From the NCBI GenBank assembly GCA_003979345.1, contig RYVZ01000010.1, forward strand, positions 19,053-83,052: a stretch of 64,000 nucleotides of DNA. The letters run 5' to 3'. Position 1 is the first letter of the stretch. Each line of letters opens with the position of its first letter. Of this stretch, positions 51,558 to 60,348 are shown in pieces. The translations under genes and the position numbers were made by a program. The DNA comes from Lachnospiraceae bacterium. Its GTDB lineage: Bacteria > Bacillota > Clostridia > Lachnospirales > Lachnospiraceae. The notes below the pieces were generated by a model. The model saw only the letters and a program-made list of their open reading frames with translations. It had not been told where the DNA came from and did no database searches.

Positions 51558-51956
51558 ATGGCGAAAGCAACAGCAAAATACTACGGAACCGGTAGAAGAA
51601 AAAAATCCATTGCAAGAGTCTATCTGATGCCGGGCAAGGGTCAGATTACGATCAATAAAAGAGATATCGATAATTATTTCGGACTGGAGACACTGAAGGT
51701 CATCGTTCGTCAGCCGCTCGTGGCAACGGATACAGTGGATAAGTATGATGCAGTCATCACGGTACGCGGCGGCGGTACAACAGGTCAGGCCGGTGCGATC
51801 AGACATGGCATTGCAAGAGCACTGCTTCATGTGGATGCAGATTTCAGACCGACCTTAAAGAAGGCAGGATTCCTTACAAGAGATTCCCGCATGAAGGAGA
51901 GAAAGAAGTACGGTCTCAAAGCGGCACGTCGTGCTCCGCAGTTCTCCAAGAGATAA
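51558..51956 (+). CDS. rpsI: 30S ribosomal protein S9
   Basis: S9 (132 aa) reaches with its C-terminal tail to the P-site tRNA. YYGTGRRKKSIARVYLMPG, GGGTTGQAGAIRHGIARAL and the C-terminal SKR are conserved. AGAAGGAGG precedes ATG 51558. Confidence 0.97.
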   Translation: MAKATAKYYGTGRRKKSIARVYLMPGKGQITINKRDIDNYFGLETLKVIVRQPLVATDTVDKYDAVITVRGGGTTGQAGAIRHGIARALLHVDADFRPTLKKAGFLTRDSRMKERKKYGLKAARRAPQFSKR

Positions 51957-52026
51957 TCTTATTTTCGACAAGATGAGGAAATTCTTTTCATTATCATTTC
52001 CTCAAAAAGATACAGATCAAGAATAT

Positions 52027-52065
52027 AGCTCCGCGGGGTTTCCTGCGGAGCTGTTTTATCTTTTT
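52027..52065 (+). terminator. Terminator after rpsI
   Basis: AGCTCCGC and GCGGAGCT form an 8-bp stem around GGGGTTTCCT, followed by GTTTTATCTTTTT. Confidence 0.75.
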
Positions 52066-52100
52066 CGGATTGGCTGGGCGGGCGATTATGGATAAAGTGT

Positions 52101-52799
52101 TTATGAATCTAAAGCTCCTTCGACATAGGTTTGAACTGCGCGGCGAAACTCTTTTCCGCGTCTGCGGCTGATCGGAAACGTCTGACCGCAGGAGAGCGTA
52201 GCCCTTACGTCGTCGAATTCGCGTACATAAGAAAGATTGATGATATATTTTCGATGGATCCGGAAAAAAAATCGCCGTGGAAGCATCCCTTCCAGCTCGC
52301 TCAGCCGTTTACGCAGGGTGATCAGATCCCCTTTATGATATAGCAGCGTATTTTTATCGTCCGACTGAAGATACTGCAGTTCGTGCGGATGCAGCAATAG
52401 CCTGCATTCCGGGGTCTTGATCAATAAGGTTTCGGATTCTGCCAGCTTTTTGTAAATATCGTTTATTACCCGCGAAACAGCCGCTTTAGTCACAGGCTTG
52501 ACAAGGTAGCGGAATGCGCCCGCCTCGTAACCGGCAGGCGCAAAATCCAATGAAACCGAAAAAAATACGAGAATGGCAGAACGGTCACATTCGCGTATTT
52601 TTTTTGCTAATTCCATGCCGTTGAACGGGGACATGATGGTATCTAAAAATATTACATCATATCGTTCACCTGCCTGATAGCGTTCCCAAAGCAGGGCAGG
52701 TGAAGTAAAGCATTCCACAGAACAGTCCGGCTCCTGCCACAAAAAGTTATATATCCGTTTCAAGAAGTTTGGTTCATCGCTACAAATTGCTATTTTCAT
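52101..52799 (-). CDS. LytTR-type response regulator
   Basis: A 232-aa regulator. The N-terminal receiver domain starts MKIAICSDE and has phospho-acceptor Asp53 in IFLDTIMSP and a conserved KPV lysine. The C-terminal LytTR DNA-binding domain (about 130-232) shows FFRIHRKYIINLSYV. This class often controls peptide, toxin or surface functions. No partner kinase is next to it, so it is an orphan here. No clear ribosome site precedes this ATG on the minus strand; a TTG two codons upstream is possible. Confidence 0.85.
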   Translation of the reverse strand: MKIAICSDEPNFLKRIYNFLWQEPDCSVECFTSPALLWERYQAGERYDVIFLDTIMSPFNGMELAKKIRECDRSAILVFFSVSLDFAPAGYEAGAFRYLVKPVTKAAVSRVINDIYKKLAESETLLIKTPECRLLLHPHELQYLQSDDKNTLLYHKGDLITLRKRLSELEGMLPRRFFFRIHRKYIINLSYVREFDDVRATLSCGQTFPISRRRGKEFRRAVQTYVEGALDS

Positions 52800-53181
52800 A
52801 TGCAATACTCTAGCATATCCGTTTTGCTCAGTCAAGGAACCAGCGCGTGCGGAAAATGTGCCAGCCGCGTGCACCGGAGTCCGCCTGTGCGTGTGTCCGG
52901 ACATGTGAGCGCGTGCGAGGGAAGAAACCAATGCGTGCGCCGATGACGTTTGATACGTGCTTTGGGATGGTGGCGCGATGTCCGGAATATGCCGGTAACC
53001 GTGATTTTACCGCTCGCGCCGCAAATGGGACCGCCTGCGCCGGGCTTTGCCCGATATCCAAAGATTCATGATATAATGAGCGTTAGCGAGAAGAATGCGC
53101 TTGCACATTTGGCGAGCGGCGAATGACATATTATGATATCATATCAGGATAATTTGAACAGATAGGAAAAAGGAGACACCC
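52800..53181. other. Divergent intergenic region between the LytTR gene and the DUF1848 gene
   Basis: 382 bp with no supported gene. A TATAAT at 53072-53077 on the plus strand is a possible -10 for the DUF1848 gene (weak TTGCCC at 53047). ATGATATCAT (53133-53142) is a short palindrome. Nothing else was recognised. Confidence 0.4.
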
Positions 53182-53979
53182 ATGATCATCAGCGCAAGCC
53201 GCAGAACCGACCTTCCGAATTATCATGCACAATGGTTTTGTGAACGCATCAAAGAGGGATATGTCGATGTAAAAAATCCGATGAATCCGAAGCAGGTCCG
53301 AAGAGTATCCTTGTCGCCCGACGAGGTGGACTGCATTGTTTTTTGGACGAAAAATCCGGAACCGATGATGGCGCGTTTGGATGAGCTTGCAGCATACCCG
53401 TATTATTTTCAGTTTACGCTTACCGGATACGGGAAAGATATCGAGCCGCATGTTCCGCATAAAAAAGAGAAAATGATACCGATCTTTCAAAGGCTGTCGG
53501 ATAAAATAGGAAGCGAACGGGTGATATGGCGGTATGACCCGATTATGTTTAACAAGATGTATACCCCGGAATATCATATCAATGCGTTCGGGCAGATTGC
53601 AGAGGCACTGAACGGTTACACGGAAAAATGCGTGATCAGTTTTGTGGATGAGTATGTCAAAAATAAAAAAGAGTTGAAGGCACTCGGCGTTTACGAACCG
53701 GAGGAAACGCAGCTTTTTGCGTTTGCGGAAAAGCTTGCGCAGGCAGCGGGCGAAAACCATATGCAGGTCGCAAGCTGCGCCGAGGCTGTCGATCTTTCCG
53801 GGTGCGGGATCACGCACAACTGCTGTATTGACCCGGAGTTGATCGCGCGCATCACCGGGCGTACGCTGAAGGCGGTCAAGGACCGGAATCAGCGAAAAGA
53901 ATGCGGCTGTGCGGCAAGCGTGGATATCGGCGCTTATCACTCCTGCGGAAATGGATGCCGATATTGTTATGCCAGATGA
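53182..53979 (+). CDS. DUF1848 family protein, possible Fe-S enzyme
   Basis: A 265-aa protein beginning MIISASRRTDLPNYHAQWF, the DUF1848 hallmark. It ends in SVDIGAYHSCGNGCRYCYAR, where C-x3-C-x2-C is the cysteine triad thought to bind an iron-sulfur cluster in this family. The reaction is unknown. The protein stops right after this motif, whereas members I know usually continue for some 20-40 residues, so the C-terminus may be shortened. AAAAAGGAG precedes ATG 53182. Confidence 0.82.
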   Translation: MIISASRRTDLPNYHAQWFCERIKEGYVDVKNPMNPKQVRRVSLSPDEVDCIVFWTKNPEPMMARLDELAAYPYYFQFTLTGYGKDIEPHVPHKKEKMIPIFQRLSDKIGSERVIWRYDPIMFNKMYTPEYHINAFGQIAEALNGYTEKCVISFVDEYVKNKKELKALGVYEPEETQLFAFAEKLAQAAGENHMQVASCAEAVDLSGCGITHNCCIDPELIARITGRTLKAVKDRNQRKECGCAASVDIGAYHSCGNGCRYCYAR

Positions 53980-54185
53980 TATAAGCCGCATGGCATACCA
54001 CAAAAGAAAAATGCGGACTTATGACGGCTATATCTCATATAAAAAAGGAAAACGTTATAAGAAAAAGAAAACGATGGAATAAAAAATTCTAAAAAATCTG
54101 TCACATTTTCCCTGCTCAGATTGTTCATAAAGTGAAAGGCCTTTCAACAGAGTAACAAGTAACATCGCAGGACAGGAGGAGACAT

Positions 54186-54746
54186 GTGGACGGCAGGTCA
54201 TACATCGATGCAGTCAAAGCATATGCGGATATTGTCTATCGCACAGCGCTCAGCTATACGAAGGCGCCGCAGGATGCGGAGGACGTGACGCAGACTGTAT
54301 TTATGAAGTTGCTGGAAAATGAGGACTCCTTTGCGGATGAGGAGCATCTGAGGAGATGGCTCATCCGTGTGACGGTCAACGAGTGCAAAAATCTGTGGAA
54401 GTCCTTTTGGCGCAGACGCGTAGGTCTGTCAGAATCCGAAAAGACGGCTGATGCGGAACGGGAAGACTATGATTATCAGGGATACACGAAGCGCGGAGCC
54501 AAAAAGGGAATGCCGCCTGAGAATCCTGAGTTTGATAATCTTTCGCAGAGCGAATTATATGAGGCGGTCATGGCGCTTCCAAAGGATTACCGGGTTGTCG
54601 TACATCTTTTTTACTACGAGGAATACCGGGCCGGAGAGATTGCAGAGCTTTTGCATATCCGTGAGCAGACCGTGAGAACAAGGCTTGTCCGTGCGAGGCA
54701 AAAATTGAGACAGCGGCTTGAGGAGGCGTGGCACGATGGAGAATAA
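54186..54746 (+). CDS. ECF-type RNA polymerase sigma factor (second)
   Basis: A 186-aa sigma factor. Region 2 is AYADIVYRTALSYTKAPQDAEDVTQTVF (about 12-39); region 4 has YRAGEIAELLHIREQTVRTR. A basic linker of about 40 residues joins them. The start codon is GTG 54186, with ACAGGAGGAG upstream. The end overlaps the next gene by 11 nt. It is not closely similar to the sigma factor at 9928. Confidence 0.88.
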   Translation: MDGRSYIDAVKAYADIVYRTALSYTKAPQDAEDVTQTVFMKLLENEDSFADEEHLRRWLIRVTVNECKNLWKSFWRRRVGLSESEKTADAEREDYDYQGYTKRGAKKGMPPENPEFDNLSQSELYEAVMALPKDYRVVVHLFYYEEYRAGEIAELLHIREQTVRTRLVRARQKLRQRLEEAWHDGE

Positions 54747-55386
54747 AAAGTGGTATCAGGAGACGTTTGATCAGGTTCATGTTCCCGATAAGCTGTTGGG
54801 AAAGGTGATGGACATGGAGAATCAGACGAAAGCAAAAAAGGGATGGAGATATGCGATGGGAGCCTTGGGAACGGCGTTTGCGTTGTTTGTGGCTTCTAAC
54901 GGGATCTGTTATGCGGCAACGGGGGAAACATGGGTCTCCCGTGTGACAATCTACTTCAACGGAGGAAGTATTGAGAAGGACGTGACATGGCAGGATAATG
55001 GCGACGGAACGTTTCTTGGAACCGTTGAAATGGACAGTGACGAGGAAACCGGTTTGGTGATGTTCAGGGACGATGTAGATATGACAAATAATGGGACGTA
55101 CTCGTTTGAAGAGGACGGTATGACTGCGGATGGTAATGCGGAATACGTTTCTTCGGTCATTGACTGTGTCGTAGAGGAGGACGAGGACGGATCGGTCTGG
55201 GTCCGTGTCCGTGTCCGTGAAGACGGCGTGTGCAAGGCGGAGACGGACATAACCGCCGATCTGGCGGACGGCTTTGCGGAAGGAGAACTTCCCTGCGGCG
55301 ACGGTTTCGCGTATCATTATCAGGTGACGCAGACGGAAGCGGGCGAATATGAACTGATGCTTTCGGCAGAGCTTTCCGAAGAGTAG
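54736..55386 (+). CDS. Membrane anti-sigma factor-like protein
   Basis: A 216-aa protein with a cytoplasmic N-terminus (about 36 residues), one membrane helix (about 37-61) and an acidic outside domain of about 150 residues. The overlap with the sigma gene and this build suggest that it is the anti-sigma factor. No zinc-finger motif is present. The N-terminal YQETFDQVHVPDKLLGKVM helix would be the sigma-binding part. ATG 54736 is used; the frame is open slightly upstream. Confidence 0.75.
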   Translation: MENKKWYQETFDQVHVPDKLLGKVMDMENQTKAKKGWRYAMGALGTAFALFVASNGICYAATGETWVSRVTIYFNGGSIEKDVTWQDNGDGTFLGTVEMDSDEETGLVMFRDDVDMTNNGTYSFEEDGMTADGNAEYVSSVIDCVVEEDEDGSVWVRVRVREDGVCKAETDITADLADGFAEGELPCGDGFAYHYQVTQTEAGEYELMLSAELSEE

Positions 55387-55511
55387 AGATTTCCATATTT
55401 GATCAGTATCATAAGCAAGACTTGCGCTGTGCGTAGGGGTTTGTATTAGAATACGGGAAGCGTGTTCGAATATCTTTGTGCCGTTCGAATGCTGTCAATG
55501 AAATATTTCAT

Positions 55512-55549
55512 AAAAAGAGATACGGGACGAAAACCGTATCTCTTTTTTT
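55512..55549 (+). terminator. Terminator after the second sigma/anti-sigma pair
   Basis: AAAGAGATACGG and CCGTATCTCTTT pair over 12 bp with a GACGAAAA loop and end in seven T. The rest of the 346-bp gap up to the AraC-GGDEF gene shows nothing clear. Confidence 0.85.
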
Positions 55550-55732
55550 ACCGAAAATATCAAGAACCCGCCGCCTTGCTGTGCTATGATAGGGATAACA
55601 GAAGACGTCGTTGACGGTTTCCATCCGGAGGGAAGCTGTCCTGTTCCGGTACCGGACCGGAATGCAGCGTGAAAAGAAGGAAGAGTTTTTCAGCGGTCAA
55701 AGTACGCCCGCATGAAAAAAGGGGTGAAACGC

Positions 55733-56551
55733 GTGAATAAAATGGAATTGCTTGTCCATGCACTGGATTATATGGAGCAGCATCTTGGGGATAACGTATC
55801 GACCGAAGATGTCGCGTCGGCGTGTTATTGCTCCAGATCGACACTTGAAAAACTGTTTCGCTATGTGAATCACATGTCGATCAGGGACTATTTAGTGCGC
55901 AGAAGGCTGACAAGGGCGGCGCGCGATATTGCGCGCGAGCCGGATACGGGGATCTTAGAGATCGCGCTCCGATACGGATATGGGACCAACGAATCCTTTA
56001 CACGCGCATTCCGTGGCTTTTGGAACTGTAAACCGTCCGAGTTCCGCGGCAGGAAGCGGTTTTCGGAATTGTTCCCACGGCTGACAGGACCGTTGGGAGA
56101 AGGAGATGCGACGATGACAAATATTAAACATGTGGATATCAGCGAGTTATATGATCTGTTCAAAGAGCGGAAGGCATGCTGGTTTGTGCTCGGCGATGTT
56201 AAACAACTGATGAAATGGAATGAGATCTCCCGCAAAGCCGGCGATATGATGATTTTGGAATCCATGCGGCGTATGCAGGAGGCGGCAGGAGAAAATGACG
56301 TGGTATTCCGGATCGGAGGGGATGAATTTGCACTGCTGACGGACAGTGAGGAGCAGGCGTATGCGGATTCGCTTGCGGAAAAGATCAAGAGCAGCAATGA
56401 GAATCCGGTCGAGTGGGAGGGACAGAAGATTCCGCTCACGCTCCATGTGGGCGTGGCGCGTTTTGAGGGACCAAGGATCGCTTATGACGAGCTGTTTCAT
56501 CAGCTCCATACCGCGATCACGGATGCGGCGAAAAAAGATTACGGCATGTGA
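55733..56551 (+). CDS. AraC-type DNA-binding / GGDEF domain fusion
   Basis: A 272-aa protein. Residues about 5-110 form an AraC/XylS helix-turn-helix domain (STEDVASACYCSRSTLEKLF and ALRYGYGTNESFTRAFRGF). The C-terminal part, about 130-270, looks like a GGDEF domain with intact GGDEF at 195-199 (RIGGDEFALL). The first nucleotide-binding stretch (VLGDVKQLMKWNEISRKAGD) is altered from the usual D-x-F-K-x-x-N pattern, so cyclase activity is uncertain. It might instead bind nucleotide as a receptor. GTG 55733 has AAGGGGTGA upstream; ATG 55712 is possible. Confidence 0.8.
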   Translation: MNKMELLVHALDYMEQHLGDNVSTEDVASACYCSRSTLEKLFRYVNHMSIRDYLVRRRLTRAARDIAREPDTGILEIALRYGYGTNESFTRAFRGFWNCKPSEFRGRKRFSELFPRLTGPLGEGDATMTNIKHVDISELYDLFKERKACWFVLGDVKQLMKWNEISRKAGDMMILESMRRMQEAAGENDVVFRIGGDEFALLTDSEEQAYADSLAEKIKSSNENPVEWEGQKIPLTLHVGVARFEGPRIAYDELFHQLHTAITDAAKKDYGM

Positions 56552-56601
56552 GATTCCGCAGAGTAAAGCATGCCGACAGGATGTTATGCCAAATGAAAGC
56601 G

Positions 56602-56634
56602 GGGGGAGCGCTGACTTGTCAGCGTTCCCCTTTT
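56602..56634 (+). terminator. Terminator after the AraC-GGDEF gene
   Basis: GGGGAGCGCTGAC and GTCAGCGTTCCCC pair with one G-T wobble, followed by TTTTCG. Confidence 0.8.
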
Positions 56635-57130
56635 CGTGGAAGTATGGTAGTAACTGCCCCAAAGCTTCCTTTCTGCGTCCGGTCGCTGATCACATAAGGA
56701 AAAGCGGGTAGTGCCGCTCGTTAAGTCAAAAGGTTATGGGCAGATGATATCCTTTTGGCACCATGGATTCGGCTATGGCGCTTACCCCGGCTGGCGACAG
56801 ACATTGACAGCGCCATTCTTTTTTGACGGGAACATACAGGTCTTCCGCGTAAACACCGGGAAGGCGGTATCAATTTCCATTCATGTTAAAATACGTACAA
56901 AGAGCCTTCCTTCCCTGCGTCCCTGCGGAGAGTCCCCAACATCAGTTCAGTTCCTCCTTTTCGTATTGTGCCTTCCTTCCCTGCGTCCCTGCGGAGAGTC
57001 CCACCCGCATTTCTTGACGATTCGGAAAGCGCTGTGCTATACTTATAAATTGATTTCTAAGGAAACACGGATTATATCAGCGTCTCCAAAATAATAAAAG
57101 GAATAAAAGGGTGACCCAAGGGGAAGCGTT
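56635..57130. other. Non-coding stretch with a repeated 33-bp sequence
   Basis: No gene is supported. A 127-codon frame at 56711-57094 has no ribosome site and is spanned by the repeats. See the repeat entry at 56904-57002. The end of the region carries AAAGGAATAAAAGGGTGA before the alkyltransferase gene. Confidence 0.5.
56904..57002 (+). repeat. Two 33-bp direct repeats with 66-bp period
   Basis: 56904-56936 and 56970-57002 are identical over 33 bp (start GCCTTCCTTCCCTGCGTCCC, end GGAGAGTCCC). The spacers are not repeated. A 66-bp period is a multiple of three and gives the same residues in the overlapping frame, but no gene is evident. Confidence 0.8.
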
Positions 57131-57454
57131 ATGGGACAAAATAAAAATACATTTGAGCTGATCTATGATGTGGTGCGGCAGATTCCTTATGGAAAAGTGG
57201 CGACATACGGGCAGATAGCGGCGCTTGCCGGAAATAAGCGGTGGGCGCGCGTCGTCGGCTATGCGCTGCACGGAAATCCGGACCCTGAGCATATTCCGTG
57301 TTACCGCGTCGTGACAAAGGATGGCAGGGTATCCCCGGCATTTGCGTTCGGCGGGGAGAATCGTCAGATTTCTTTGTTAGAAGCGGAAGGGGTTGCATTT
57401 CGGGACGGGCATGTGATCATGGAGCAGTATCAGTGGGATACGCCGTGGGTATGA
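57131..57454 (+). CDS. Alkyltransferase-like (MGMT DNA-binding domain) protein
   Basis: A 107-aa single-domain protein like the C-terminal DNA-binding half of O6-methylguanine methyltransferase. IPYGKVATYGQIAALAGN and ALHGNPDPEHIP are typical. The active-site motif reads P-C-Y-R-V (Cys57), where repair enzymes have P-C-H-R-V and alkyltransferase-like proteins P-W-H-R-V. With His changed to Tyr, alkyl transfer is doubtful. It may flag damage for nucleotide excision repair. The stop overlaps the next ATG by 4 nt. Confidence 0.85.
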   Translation: MGQNKNTFELIYDVVRQIPYGKVATYGQIAALAGNKRWARVVGYALHGNPDPEHIPCYRVVTKDGRVSPAFAFGGENRQISLLEAEGVAFRDGHVIMEQYQWDTPWV

Positions 57455-58821
57455 GAGAACAGATGAAAAAAACAGATTTATCCGGCGGCAGCGTGACGAG
57501 AACGCTGTTACAATTTGCCCTGCCGATGATCGCGGGGAATTTTTTACAACAGCTTTATAACATTGCGGATACGCTGATCGTTGGGCGTGTGCTCGGTCCT
57601 GATGCCCTTGCTGCGGTCGGCTCGGCGTATACGCTCATGACATTCTTAAATTCGATTCTGATCGGCATGTGCATGGGGGGCGGCGCACTGTTTTCCTTTT
57701 ATTATGGAAAAAACGATCTGCCTGCCATGAGGCAGCGGATGCGGACGGCATTTTTGACTGCCGGACTGACAGCTGTTCTGCTCTCGTTGTTTTCCATGCT
57801 GTTTTGCGACGAATTGCTGGCACTGCTCGCCGTGCCGTCAGAACTTCGGCAATTGATGCGCGAATATGTGATGATCATTTTTGCCGGTATCTGTTTCGTT
57901 TTTTTATACCATTATTATGCGTTTGTCCTGCGTGCGCTTGGAAATTCGGTGGTTCCGCTGATATTTCTCGGGGCTGCGTCCGTCTTAAACATTGGTTTGG
58001 ACTGCCTGTTTGTCATAACGCTTGGCAGGGGCGTGAAAGGGGCGGCGGAGGCAACGCTGATCGCACAGATATTGTCCGGTGCAGGGATTGCATTTTATAC
58101 ATGGAAAAAAGAAAACCATCTGCGTTTTCCGTTGACGGGTATGCGCGTGGAAAAGGGTGTTTTTAAGGAGACGGCGGGTTTCCTTGTGTCAGCATCTGTT
58201 CAACAGTCCGTGATGAATTTTGGGATTCTGATGATACAGGGGTTGGTCAACAGCTTTGGCAAGATCGTTATGGCAGCGTTTGCGGCGGCGGTCAAGATCG
58301 ATACGCTTGCCTACATGCCCGCACAGGAGTTTGGCAACGCGTTTTCTTTGTTTGTGTCGCAGAACTTCGGCGCGGATAAAAAAGAAAGGATCAAAAAGGG
58401 ATTTCATAGTGCCGTGCGGGTCTGCATGGGTTTCTGTCTGCTTATTTCTGTAATTGTGTTTGCGGCAGCGGGACCGCTGATGCGGATTTTTGTGAAAGCA
58501 GGGGAGACGGAAGTCATTGCTGTCGGGGTCGGCTATCTGCGGATCGAGGGCGCATGCTATTGCGGGATCGGACTGCTCTTTTTGCTTTATGGATATTTTC
58601 GCGGCATCAACAGACCGAGAATGTCTCTGTGGCTGACCATCTTGTCGCTTGGAACGCGCGTCATACTGGCTTACGCGCTTGCACCGGTGAAGCAGATCGG
58701 TGTGTACGGGATCTGGAGCGCGATACCGGTCGGATGGGTGCTTGCGGACGGCGTTGGACTGGCGGTCCGAAAAAGGCAGGAACAGAAGTGGAGGGAAAAC
58801 GACACGGACGGGAATGTTTAG
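57451..58821 (+). CDS. MATE family efflux transporter
   Basis: A 456-aa membrane protein with twelve helices in two related halves. The MATE hallmarks are FALPMIAGNFLQQLYNIADTLIVG near the N-terminus and VNSFGKIVMAAFAAAVKID with QNFGADKKERIKKG in the middle. MATE proteins export drugs or metabolites with Na+ or H+. ATG 57451 overlaps the alkyltransferase-like gene (ATGA); the frame from 57298 runs inside that gene. Confidence 0.9.
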   Translation: MREQMKKTDLSGGSVTRTLLQFALPMIAGNFLQQLYNIADTLIVGRVLGPDALAAVGSAYTLMTFLNSILIGMCMGGGALFSFYYGKNDLPAMRQRMRTAFLTAGLTAVLLSLFSMLFCDELLALLAVPSELRQLMREYVMIIFAGICFVFLYHYYAFVLRALGNSVVPLIFLGAASVLNIGLDCLFVITLGRGVKGAAEATLIAQILSGAGIAFYTWKKENHLRFPLTGMRVEKGVFKETAGFLVSASVQQSVMNFGILMIQGLVNSFGKIVMAAFAAAVKIDTLAYMPAQEFGNAFSLFVSQNFGADKKERIKKGFHSAVRVCMGFCLLISVIVFAAAGPLMRIFVKAGETEVIAVGVGYLRIEGACYCGIGLLFLLYGYFRGINRPRMSLWLTILSLGTRVILAYALAPVKQIGVYGIWSAIPVGWVLADGVGLAVRKRQEQKWRENDTDGNV

Positions 58822-58883
58822 AGGGGATGCGGATAAAGAGGAGCGGGAAACGGAACAAAACAGGATAAGGAGCGGGGCGGGAA

Positions 58884-59744
58884 ATGGGACGGGAGACCAG
58901 GCGAAATATACGAAATATAGATCAGATACAGTTTCATGTGGACAGAAAGCGGGCGCTCACGGCATTTGACGCATATACCGTCTGCTATGACCGTGCAGAT
59001 GAAAAAGTAAAATTAAAGATTGACCATACCTACCGCGTGGCTGCACTTTGCGAGCGGATCGCCAGAGAGAATGGCTTGCAGGGGGCGGCGCTTGACCTGG
59101 CATGGACGATCGGGCTTTTACATGACGTAGGGCGGTTTGAGCAGCTTCGGCGTTATGGAACTTTTGTGGATGCGCAGTCCATCGATCATGCACAGTTTGG
59201 AGCGGATATTTTATTTTTGGACGGCGGGATCGAAGCGTATCTGCCTGATGATACGCCGCAGGAAATCATGACTTTGATCGAAACGGCGATCCGAAATCAC
59301 AGTCTTTACCGGATTGCGGAGGACTTGGACGAACGGACGACGCGGTATTGCCATATCCTGCGCGACGCGGATAAGATTGACATTATGCGGGTCAATGTGG
59401 ACGTGCCGCTGGAGGAGATTTATAATACGACAACACAAGCATTAAGAAGCAGCGTGGTCAGCGAAGCCGTTCTTCAAAGCTTTTCGGAGGAGCATGCGAC
59501 GCTCAGAAGCTTAAAAAAGACGCCGGTCGATTATGTGGCGGGACATATCTCGCTTGTGTTTGAACTTGTATTTCCGGTAAGCGTCCGTATCATGAGAGAG
59601 CAGGGATATTTGGAGAAGCTTCTGCATTTTGAGAGTGACTGCGAAAAAACGAGAGAGCAGTTTGCATGGATGCGGGAGAGGGTGGAAGCGTACATGGAGC
59701 GGAGATTGTCGGAGCAGCAAAACGGACAGGGAGCGGCAAAGTAA
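58884..59744 (+). CDS. HD-domain phosphohydrolase family protein
   Basis: A 286-aa protein with the metal-binding HD motif: His48 (KIDHTYRVA), His80-Asp81 (LLHDVGRFEQ) and a later Asp in DADKIDIM (about 161-163). HD proteins break phosphodiesters or phosphomonoesters of nucleotides; the substrate is unknown. AAGGAGCGGGG precedes ATG 58884. It follows the MATE gene and precedes a YbaK-type gene. Confidence 0.82.
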   Translation: MGRETRRNIRNIDQIQFHVDRKRALTAFDAYTVCYDRADEKVKLKIDHTYRVAALCERIARENGLQGAALDLAWTIGLLHDVGRFEQLRRYGTFVDAQSIDHAQFGADILFLDGGIEAYLPDDTPQEIMTLIETAIRNHSLYRIAEDLDERTTRYCHILRDADKIDIMRVNVDVPLEEIYNTTTQALRSSVVSEAVLQSFSEEHATLRSLKKTPVDYVAGHISLVFELVFPVSVRIMREQGYLEKLLHFESDCEKTREQFAWMRERVEAYMERRLSEQQNGQGAAK

Positions 59745-59797
59745 AAGAGAAGATGACAGTAGGAGCAGAAGAAAGCATAGGAACAGGAGAAAACGGT

Positions 59798-60292
59798 ATG
59801 TCATTAGAGAAAGCAAAAGCATATTTAGAACAATACGGATTAGGGGAAAGGATTCGGGAATTCGCGGTTTCAAGCGCCACGGTGGAACTGGCGGCGCAGG
59901 CGCTTTGCTGCGAGCCGAAACGAATTGCAAAGACTCTGTCTTTTATGGTAGAGCAGAAGGCCGTGCTTATTGTGGCCGCAGGGGATGCGAAGGTGGATAA
60001 TGCGGCATATAAAGCTTTTTTTCATACAAAAGCAAAAATGCTGACGCCGGATGAAGTGACGGCACTTGTGGGACATGCCGTCGGAGGCGTGTGTCCGTTT
60101 GGCGTGAAAGCGGGAGTAAGCGTGTATCTGGATGAGTCGTTAAGACGTTTTGAGACGGTATTTCCGGCATGTGGCAGCAGTAACAGTGCAATTGAACTTA
60201 CAATCGCGGAACTGGAGCGGTATTCCGGGTATCGGGAGTGGATCGATGTGTGCAAAGGCTGGAGAGAGGATCCGGTGCCGCCGCAGGAATAA
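59798..60292 (+). CDS. YbaK/EbsC-type aminoacyl-tRNA deacylase
   Basis: A 164-aa protein of the YbaK/ProX deacylase fold. The signature GHAVGGVCPFG and the conserved AKTLSF lysine near residue 43 are present. Such proteins release wrong amino acids (Cys, Ala) from tRNA. ATG 59798 has CAGGAGAAAA upstream; the frame is open further but covers the end of the HD gene. Confidence 0.87.
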   Translation: MSLEKAKAYLEQYGLGERIREFAVSSATVELAAQALCCEPKRIAKTLSFMVEQKAVLIVAAGDAKVDNAAYKAFFHTKAKMLTPDEVTALVGHAVGGVCPFGVKAGVSVYLDESLRRFETVFPACGSSNSAIELTIAELERYSGYREWIDVCKGWREDPVPPQE

Positions 60293-60298
60293 CAGACA

Positions 60299-60321
60299 GG
60301 TTCCGCTTTGCGAGCGGAACC
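60299..60321. terminator. Hairpin between convergent YbaK and SDR genes
   Basis: GGTTCCGCT ttgcg AGCGGAACC, 9-bp perfect stem, between two genes that converge. No long T run. Confidence 0.45.
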
Positions 60322-60348
60322 GGCAAGGCAGCAGGGGGATTCTAATGG

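Noticed and set aside
53131..54003. 290-codon minus-strand frame
   Set aside because: Antisense shadow of the DUF1848 gene, which has a family match and a ribosome site.
56711..57094. Open frame of 127 codons
   Set aside because: No ribosome site, contains the 33-bp repeats, and composition is unlike neighbouring proteins.
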